Source of the DNA: Pseudomonadota bacterium
Lineage (GTDB): Bacteria; Myxococcota_A; Polyangia; Haliangiales; Haliangiaceae
DNA length: 19,163 nucleotides
Reading direction: 5' to 3'
Assembly: GCA_023386455.1 (NCBI GenBank)
Contig: JAEWJO010000052.1
Span: forward strand, 1-19,163
Shown: positions 14,941 to 19,163 of the stretch, one piece after another
Position numbering within the stretch: the stretch's first letter is position 1
Layout of the letters: every line of letters begins with the position of its first letter
Notes under the pieces: model-generated
The model's input: the letters and a program-made list of their open reading frames with translations, nothing else
Databases searched by the model: none
What the model was told of the DNA's origin: nothing
Translations under genes and position numbers: made by a program

Positions 14941-14960
14941 CATCGCACGTCCGTGCGATG
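14941..14960. promoter_or_regulatory. Putative operator, copy 1: perfect 20-bp dyad in divergent intergenic region
   Basis: CATCGCACGTCCGTGCGATG consists of two perfect 9-bp arms (CATCGCACG/CGTGCGATG) around 2 bp. It lies 35 bp upstream of the regulator GTG and 96 bp upstream of the plus-strand operon. LuxR-type HTH dimers bind dyads of about this size, so it is a natural candidate site for the adjacent regulator. Confidence 0.65.
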
Positions 14961-15056
14961 GACCGTCACCGGGTTCGGGGCCATGTCGAGGATCACGCTC
15001 GTACTGCAACGTCATCTGACTCGGCGTGCTTGCGCATTTCATGCCTGGAGGAATCG

Positions 15057-15455
15057 ATGTCCGGTCCTGTCCCGTCTACTCGTCGCCTCGCCATCGCCGT
15101 CGGAGCAGCCGCTGCCTCGGCCACGGTGGCGCTCGGTGTCACGGCTGCCTCGCTCTTCGGCTGGTTCAGCCCCGCCGCCACACCAGCGGAGCCCGAGCCG
15201 GCGCCCGCGGCATCGGTGCCCGTTCCGGGCGCGGGGCAACCCGAGATCGTCCTCGTGCCGGTCACACCAAGGCCTCCGCCGCAACAGCCAGCGGTAGAGC
15301 CCGCTGGTGACGTTCAGCTCGTGTCGGACGTCGGTCGACGTGGCCGAGATCGCGACGACGACGACGACGACGATGACGACGACGACGACCGCGACGACCG
15401 CGAGGAACGCGACCACCACCACCACCACCACGGCGAGGACCACGATGACGACTGA
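15057..15455 (+). CDS. Membrane-anchored protein with Asp/His-rich tail (putative metal-binding)
   Basis: This 132-residue protein has an N-terminal membrane anchor or uncleaved signal (about residues 9-36, RRLAIAVGAAAASATVALGV...) and a Pro/Ala/Glu-rich spacer (about 39-85). The charged tail is RDRD with a run of 12 Asp, then DREERD, six consecutive His and GEDHDDD. The tail should project into the periplasm. Its acid and imidazole content would suit binding of divalent or ferric metal ions, but no folded domain is visible. The start is secure: GGAGG at 15047-15051, five bases before the ATG. It is the first gene of a four-gene operon whose later members are an ApbE flavin transferase and a ferric-reductase-like protein, which favours an iron or copper role. 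The stop overlaps the next gene by 11 nt. Confidence 0.8.
   Translation: MSGPVPSTRRLAIAVGAAAASATVALGVTAASLFGWFSPAATPAEPEPAPAASVPVPGAGQPEIVLVPVTPRPPPQQPAVEPAGDVQLVSDVGRRGRDRDDDDDDDDDDDDRDDREERDHHHHHHGEDHDDD
15352..15452. repeat. Low-complexity GAC/CAC trinucleotide tract inside coding sequence
   Basis: Runs of GAC, with one GAT, followed by six CAC codons and a GAC-rich end encode the Asp/His tail. Such tracts can change length by slippage in whole codons, and so could vary the number of metal-binding residues between strains. Confidence 0.85.
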
Positions 15456-15795
15456 ATGTCGCCGACCGGGGCGCGAGACCCGGCTTCATACGAGCCCGCT
15501 GGAGCTGCGCCTCTACATGGTGGCGTTCCTGGCCGCCATCTACGCGATCTCGTGGCGCGCGATCGGGGGGCATTCGGCGACCGCGAGACCCGCACCCGTC
15601 GCCGCGCCCTCGCTTGCACGCGACGTCGCGCACGTCGTGTGGATCGACAGACTGCCGGTCCACATGCGACCGCCGATCGCGCTGCCCGCTGGCTGGCAGC
15701 TCGCATCGGAGGCACCGCCACCCACCGCGCTCCCCACGCGGATCCTCCCTTCGACACGTCGCCACGCGCCGCGCGTGCGTACCAGGAGCTCGTGA
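15445..15795 (+). CDS. Small membrane protein in the ApbE/ferric-reductase operon
   Basis: 116 residues. A basic N-terminus with one Cys (MTTECRRPGRETRLH) precedes one hydrophobic helix (about residues 22-39, LRLYMVAFLAAIYAISW). The soluble part includes HVVWIDRLPVHMRPPIALPAGWQLASE and the basic end RVRTRSS. The gene overlaps the Asp/His-tail gene by 11 nt, and its TGA shares a base with the ATG of the ApbE gene (TGATG). This tight packing and the continuous hydrophobic helix support real coding. I do not recognise a characterised family. It may be a membrane tether or partner for the flavin transferase or the cytochrome. A canonical FMN-acceptor motif of the (S/T)GA(T/S) type is not present, so it is not the classic covalently flavinylated substrate. 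Confidence 0.72.
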   Translation: MTTECRRPGRETRLHTSPLELRLYMVAFLAAIYAISWRAIGGHSATARPAPVAAPSLARDVAHVVWIDRLPVHMRPPIALPAGWQLASEAPPPTALPTRILPSTRRHAPRVRTRSS

Positions 15796-16691
15796 TGTGG
15801 ACGTTCCGCGCGATGAATACCGATGTCGCGGTGGCAGCACCCGAGCTGAGCGCTGTCGCCGAGCGAAAGCTCGGGGCGACGGTCGAGCGGCTCTTCACCC
15901 GGACGGAGCAGCGATTCAGTCGCTTTCTGCCGGACAGCGAGGTCGCGCAGCTGAACCGCTCCGAGGGGCCGATCACGGTCTCCGGCGAGCTCCTCGAGCT
16001 TCTACTTCGCGCGCGTGCTCATGCCGTGAACACCCGCGGCATCTTCGATCCCGCCGTCGGCGGTGCGATGCGCGCGGCGGGATACGACAGGTCCTTTGCG
16101 CCTGGCGCACTCGATCGCGATGACGTCCCCGGCACCGCACCGTCGGCGAGCGTCACGATGCTGCAGATCGACGACCGACGTCGGCGAGTGGAGCGGCCGC
16201 CGCACGTCCAGATCGATCTCGGCGGCTTCCTCAAGGGACGCACCGCCGATCGCGCCGCGGCGCTCGCGACCGGTCCCCTGTGCGTCGATGCGGGCGGCGA
16301 CGCGGTGTTGCGAGGGGCATTGCCCGGCCAGTCGGGCTGGATGGTCGAGATCGAGGATCCGCGCGATGCGGCGCAGACCCTCGGGACGATCGTCGTTCGC
16401 GATCAGGCGGTCGCGACCAGTGCAACGAACCGCCGGCAGTGGCGACGAGGCACCAGGACCATGCATCACCTGATCGATCCTCGAACCGGCGCACCCTCGC
16501 AGAGCGATCTCGTGCAGGTGACCGTCCTCGCACCCACCGCGGAGATCGCGGACGTCATGGCGAAGGTCGCGTTCGTCCTCGGATCGGAGCAGGCGCCGCG
16601 CGAGCTGGAGCAACGAGGGCTGAGTGCCGTGCTGGTGTTGCAGACGGGCGCGATCCGGACCGTCGGCGCCGTGGAGCTGCACCGTGCGTAG
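15795..16691 (+). CDS. apbE: ApbE-family FAD:protein FMN transferase
   Basis: This 298-residue enzyme attaches FMN from FAD covalently to Thr/Ser of target redox proteins. Family motifs: FRAMNTDVAV at the start, RFSRFLPDSEVAQLN (about residues 41-54), FDPAVGG (84-90), DLGGFLKGRTADRAA (141-155), CVDAGGDAVLRG (163-174), ATSATNRRQWRRG (207-219) and HHLIDPRTGAPS (224-235). The metal- and flavin-binding motifs are largely preserved. GGAG sits 6-7 nt before the ATG at 15795, fixing the start. The in-frame extension to 15456 is Arg-rich shadow of the overlapping gene. No signal peptide or lipobox is present, unlike many exported ApbE proteins, so this one should work in the cytoplasm or be held by a partner. 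It overlaps the following ferric-reductase-like gene by 8 nt. Confidence 0.93.
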   Translation: MWTFRAMNTDVAVAAPELSAVAERKLGATVERLFTRTEQRFSRFLPDSEVAQLNRSEGPITVSGELLELLLRARAHAVNTRGIFDPAVGGAMRAAGYDRSFAPGALDRDDVPGTAPSASVTMLQIDDRRRRVERPPHVQIDLGGFLKGRTADRAAALATGPLCVDAGGDAVLRGALPGQSGWMVEIEDPRDAAQTLGTIVVRDQAVATSATNRRQWRRGTRTMHHLIDPRTGAPSQSDLVQVTVLAPTAEIADVMAKVAFVLGSEQAPRELEQRGLSAVLVLQTGAIRTVGAVELHRA

Positions 16692-17319
16692 CGCGTTGAA
16701 GGGAGTCCTCGTCGGCCTCGCCCTCCTGGCGCTGTTCGGCGCGGTTGCCACGCGCGCCGGGTGGATGGTCGCCTCACCGCCACGTCCGCACGGGACCGGC
16801 GCGTGGCTACTCTCGCGCGCCACCGGCCTCGTCGGTTACGTCGCGCTGAGCGCCAACGTGATCGTGGGCCTGCTGGTGTCGACGCGCAGCGCTGATTCCA
16901 TCGTGCCTCGCGGCCAGCTCGTCGGTCTTCACGGCTGGCTCTCCCCCGTCTCGCTCGCGCTGGTCGTCGCACACGGCGGCGTTCTCCTCGCCGACAGCTA
17001 CGTGCGCTTCGACCTCATCGATCTCGTCGTTCCGTTTGCATCGACGCGGTGGCCGGTTGCCATCGGCATCGGGATCCTCGCCGGCTACCTCATGCTCGTC
17101 GTCCAGCTGAGCTTCAGCCTGCGGAAGCGGATCGGGACGACCATGTGGAGACGGCTCCATTACCTGTCGTTTGTCGCGTTCGTCCTCGTGACCATCCATG
17201 CCATCGCAGCCGGGACCGATCGCGGCAGCACGTGGTTTGCGTCGCTCTATACGGCGCTGCTCCTGATGGTCGCTTCGCTCGCGGTGATCCGGATCAGACG
17301 AGCTCGGGGTCAGGCATGA
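16684..17319 (+). CDS. Ferric-reductase-like transmembrane cytochrome b domain protein
   Basis: This 211-residue integral membrane protein has about six hydrophobic helices and the Ferric_reduct fold found in ferric reductases, MsrQ and NADPH oxidases. Haem-ligand candidates occur in the expected paired spacing: HGWLSPVSLALVVAHGG (His 14 apart) and HYLSFVAFVLVTIHAIAAG (His 13 apart), allowing two stacked b haems across the membrane. There is no cytoplasmic FAD/NADPH domain, so electrons must come from elsewhere, plausibly a flavinylated partner. The GTG at 16684 overlaps the ApbE stop and has GGAG seven bases upstream. Its last codons and TGA lie inside palindromic repeat copy C, so the natural C-terminus may have been changed by the repeat. 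Last gene of the operon. Confidence 0.88.
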   Translation: MRSALKGVLVGLALLALFGAVATRAGWMVASPPRPHGTGAWLLSRATGLVGYVALSANVIVGLLVSTRSADSIVPRGQLVGLHGWLSPVSLALVVAHGGVLLADSYVRFDLIDLVVPFASTRWPVAIGIGILAGYLMLVVQLSFSLRKRIGTTMWRRLHYLSFVAFVLVTIHAIAAGTDRGSTWFASLYTALLLMVASLAVIRIRRARGQA

Positions 17320-17364
17320 CTTGTATGACTCCCGTTGCAAGTCATGGAAGTCATGTCTGACCCC
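17306..17364. repeat. Palindromic interspersed repeat, copy C (59 bp, REP-like)
   Basis: It opens GGGGTCAGGCATGACT and closes AGTCATGTCTGACCCC. It is identical to copy B except at two positions, and is the same element as copy A in reverse without the 14-bp internal duplication. It begins inside the ferric-reductase-like gene: the stop codon TGA (17317-17319) belongs to the repeat. It ends 19 bp before the tRNA gene and may terminate the operon. Confidence 0.93.
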
Positions 17365-17383
17365 GTCCGCCGCCTGGACTGAG

Positions 17384-17457
17384 TGATCCCAACAGGAATC
17401 GAACCTGTGACCTACGGTTTAGGAAACCGTCGCTCTATCCAACTGAGCTATGGGACC
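17384..17457 (-). tRNA. tRNA-Arg (anticodon CCU)
   Basis: 74 nt on the minus strand. The acceptor stem GGTCCCA pairs with TGGGATC (one G-U pair). The D arm GCTCAGTTGGATAGAGC, anticodon stem ACGGT/ACCGT with 7-nt loop TTCCTAA, and T arm ACAGGTTCGATTCCTGT are all intact. The anticodon CCT reads AGG, an arginine codon rare in this GC-rich genome. The 3' CCA is not encoded. Confidence 0.95.
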
Positions 17458-17517
17458 GGAAGAGGCCCCACTACTTAGCACGTGTTGACCGCCCGGCGCG
17501 TACGGCCCCGCAGCCGG

Positions 17518-17649
17518 TCACCCCAGGCGAATCATCAGCAGGACCGTCACGAGGATGCTCGCGATCGCCGCGAACAGCAGCGGCCAGATGATGATCGGGG
17601 CGACGCGTTGCTCGGGCTGGATCTCGCCCTCGTCGTACGTGAGCCACAT
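17518..17649 (-). CDS. 43-residue single-helix membrane protein (hypothetical small ORF)
   Basis: The frame begins MWLTYDEGEIQPEQ, followed by a hydrophobic helix from about residue 17 to 41 (VAPIIIWPLLFAAIASILV...), and ends MIRLG. An acidic N-terminus before a long clean helix, with a short basic end, is a convincing bitopic small-protein layout. GAGG lies three bases before the ATG, a weak ribosome site. There is no homologue I can name. It lies between the tRNA gene and the kinase gene, transcribed with the tRNA strand and divergent from the kinase. It could be an accessory or stress-linked small membrane protein. The alternative is a chance ORF; the helix quality argues against that, but not decisively. 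Confidence 0.5.
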   Translation of the reverse strand: MWLTYDEGEIQPEQRVAPIIIWPLLFAAIASILVTVLLMIRLG

Positions 17650-17780
17650 GTGCCTCGAGGGTGCATACCGCGGGCCCTGTCACGTTGCGTTCTCGCCGCT
17701 CGGCATGTCCCCGGCAGCCGTGATCCTGGCGGGTTGCGACGTGGCGCACGGAATGATGGACCGGAGTTGTGAGCTGGCTT

Positions 17781-17786
17781 TATATT
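17781..17786 (+). promoter_or_regulatory. -10 box (TATATT) for the kinase gene, close to the start codon
   Basis: An AT-rich island, GGCTTTATATTTTG, stands out in GC-rich sequence. TATATT ends 9 nt before the kinase ATG, so the mRNA would have little or no leader. The same 9-nt distance is seen for TATACT before the carboxypeptidase-like gene. No -35 box is obvious. Confidence 0.5.
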
Positions 17787-17795
17787 TTGTCGAGC

Positions 17796-19052
17796 ATGGA
17801 AACGGTGGGTGGCCGTTACGCGTTGGACGGAAGCCTGGGTGAGGGTGGGATGGGCCACGTCTATCGCGCCCGTCACCTGCAGCTCGGCAAGGCCTTCGCG
17901 CTGAAGATCATCGCGCCCGCGTTCGCGGCGGATCACGTGGCGCGCGAGCGGTTCAACCAGGAGGCGAAGCTCGCGAGCGAGATCTCGCACCCGAACATCG
18001 TGTCGGTCGTCGATTTCGGCGAGGACGCTCACTACGGCGCGTACATGGTGATGGAGCTCGTCGAGGGCGAGGCGCTCGTGTCACCGGGAACGCTGCCGAT
18101 GACGGTGAAGCGCGCGATCGACGTGCTCGGCCAGGTCGCCGACGCGCTCGACCACATTCACAAGCGCGGCATCATTCACGGCGATGTGAAGGCCGACAAC
18201 ATCATGCTGACCGGCGAAGGTGCGGGCTCGACCGGAGCGCGCCGGCGCCGCGTCGTGCGCCTCCTGGACTTCGGGCTCGCGCGCCGGCCCGAGGCGATCG
18301 AGGAGAACGAGGGCGTCAGCGGCAGCCCGCACTACCTCGCGCCAGAGCGAGCGGCGGGCGGTCCACCGAGCGTGCAGAGCGACGTGTACGCGCTCGGCGT
18401 GCTCGCGTATCTGCTGCTGACGGGCACCCTGCCCTACGACGGCAGCGTCGTCGAAGTTCTCATGGCGCACATCCACAACACGCCCGAGCCGATGTCGGAG
18501 CGGCGCAAGGAGGATCTCGACGCCGCCCTCGAGAGCCTCGTGTCGCGCGCGATGGCCAAGGATCCGGCGCAGCGCCACGGCAGCGCCGCCGCGTTCAAGT
18601 ACGAGCTCAACACCGTGATGGACATGCTCGACATGGGCCGTCGCCGCACGCGCGGCAGCGGCGTCATGCAGACGGAGGACGCGCGCGCGAGCGCGATCCA
18701 GCAGGCGTTCGATCGGTCGAGGGTTCCGCAGGCGCTGATCTCGCTCGACGGCTTCATCGTCGCGAGCAACCGCGCGTTCAACAAGTTCGTCAACCAGGAC
18801 GACAAGGGATGCGAGGGCCTCGCGCTCGCCGACACGTCGCTGCCGGGGTTCGTGCCGGGTCTCGTGCGAGCGCTGCGTCAGGTCCACATCGACGGCAAGC
18901 CGATCGAGCGCCGCGCGAACGTGTTTCGCGGCAAGACGCGCAAGCCGCTCGAGCTGACGCTGTGGATCTCACCGCTGCCGATACCGGGACAGGAGATCCA
19001 TCTGTTCGTACGCGTCCAGGAAGTCGACCCGAACCGCGACAAGAGCGGCTAA
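17796..19052 (+). CDS. Ser/Thr protein kinase with C-terminal PAS-like domain
   Basis: This 418-residue protein has a Hanks-type kinase domain at residues 8-275: Gly loop GEGGMG (15-20), ATP-binding Lys in ALK (37), a catalytic loop HGDVKADN (128-135; HGD replaces the usual HRD), DFG (158-160), and APE (182-184). The activation-segment Arg partner is therefore lost, making it a non-RD kinase, but catalytic Asp, Lys and Asn are present. Residues about 300-412 (PQALISLDGFIVASNRAFNKFV to ISPLPIPGQEIHLFVRVQEV) look like a PAS fold, a place to bind a small ligand or a partner. No transmembrane helix, so cytoplasmic. ATG 17796 (METVGGRY) is the usual kinase beginning; an upstream GTG at 17769 is less likely. 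Its stop overlaps the end of the transposase fragment. Confidence 0.93.
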   Translation: METVGGRYALDGSLGEGGMGHVYRARHLQLGKAFALKIIAPAFAADHVARERFNQEAKLASEISHPNIVSVVDFGEDAHYGAYMVMELVEGEALVSPGTLPMTVKRAIDVLGQVADALDHIHKRGIIHGDVKADNIMLTGEGAGSTGARRRRVVRLLDFGLARRPEAIEENEGVSGSPHYLAPERAAGGPPSVQSDVYALGVLAYLLLTGTLPYDGSVVEVLMAHIHNTPEPMSERRKEDLDAALESLVSRAMAKDPAQRHGSAAAFKYELNTVMDMLDMGRRRTRGSGVMQTEDARASAIQQAFDRSRVPQALISLDGFIVASNRAFNKFVNQDDKGCEGLALADTSLPGFVPGLVRALRQVHIDGKPIERRANVFRGKTRKPLELTLWISPLPIPGQEIHLFVRVQEVDPNRDKSG

Positions 19053-19162
19053 GAGTTGTCCCGCAATTCAAGTCTCAGATTGTGTAGGACCGCGACGGCG
19101 TTCAGGGTGTTCGCCACGTGGCTTCCCCGCCTCCGGTGGTCACGAAGGACGCGCCAGTCCTT
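19049..19162 (-). CDS. Transposase C-terminal end (IS5-type, partial at window edge)
   Basis: The last 37 codons of a minus-strand gene enter the window; the rest lies beyond 19163. The visible residues read KDWRVLRDHRRRG, then NTLNAVAVLHNLRLEL and DNS. The block W-R-V-L-R-D-x-R-R-x-G followed by A-V-A-x-x-H-N-L is a common C-terminal ending of IS5-family (DDE_Tnp) transposases. Its TAG overlaps the kinase TAA by two bases (CTAA at 19049-19052). The sequence GAGTTGTCCCGC directly inside may be the element's terminal inverted repeat, and CTAA its target site. Family call is tentative because the catalytic DDE region is not visible. Confidence 0.6.
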   Translation of the reverse strand, partial: KDWRVLRDHRRRGSHVANTLNAVAVLHNLRLELRDNS

Positions 19163-19163
19163 G

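Noticed and set aside
15456..15794. Upstream in-frame extension of the ApbE gene
   Set aside because: Arg-rich and without signal peptide; the region codes for the 116-residue membrane protein in another frame, and a good GGAG precedes the ATG at 15795.
13707..17360. Short shared peptides in several frames reading through the palindromic repeats
   Set aside because: They are translations of the repeat DNA itself (SCLTP and MTPVASHGSHV type endings), not a conserved protein tail.
7623..17364. CRISPR array made from the repeated palindromes
   Set aside because: The three copies are kilobases apart, with genes between them and no regular spacers or cas genes.

Overview
The window is very GC-rich, with tightly packed genes on both strands, GTG and TTG start codons, many secreted lipoproteins and a Ser/Thr protein kinase of the Pkn type. 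This combination suggests a member of the Myxococcota (former Deltaproteobacteria; a Polyangia or Haliangium/Kofleriaceae-like lineage). That placement is inferred from style and gene content, not from a marker gene.

Positions 1-2133 (minus strand) hold a three-gene operon: an acyl-CoA-dehydrogenase-like flavoprotein, a PhnD-like binding-protein fold with no signal peptide, and a TusA/SirA-like protein cut by the window start. Positions 2281-5541 (minus) encode a small uncharacterised protein, a lipoprotein, and a large lipoprotein with one CxxCH haem site, a squalene-cyclase-like alpha/alpha-toroid and C-terminal beta domains. Divergent from these is a D,D-carboxypeptidase-like serine hydrolase (5591-6391, +). 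A convergent cyclopropane-fatty-acid synthase follows (6416-7576, -). Positions 7716-10709 (minus) hold a lipoprotein, a degenerate receiver protein, a small lipoprotein and a TIGR00027/LCM-type methyltransferase. Positions 10854-13723 (+) encode a DUF3108-like lipoprotein and two related exported proteins.

Positions 13787-17319 form the most interesting region, a probable redox/metal module. On the minus strand lie a membrane-anchored LuxR-type regulator and a membrane-anchored haem-binding protein. Divergent from them is a four-gene plus-strand operon: an Asp/His-tailed membrane protein, a small membrane protein, an ApbE-type FAD:protein FMN transferase and a ferric-reductase-like transmembrane cytochrome. 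A perfect 20-bp dyad lies between the divergent units, and a second copy of the same motif lies just upstream of the haem gene. This suggests one shared regulator.

A tRNA-Arg(CCU), a 43-codon single-helix membrane ORF, a Ser/Thr kinase fused to a PAS-like domain, and the 3' end of an IS5-type transposase close the window. Three copies of a 59-75 bp palindromic interspersed repeat (outer motif TGTCTGACCCC, typical of REP/RAYT-linked elements) sit at gene 3' ends at 7623, 13726 and 17306. One of them supplies the stop codon of its neighbour. No gap between genes exceeds about 150 bp.
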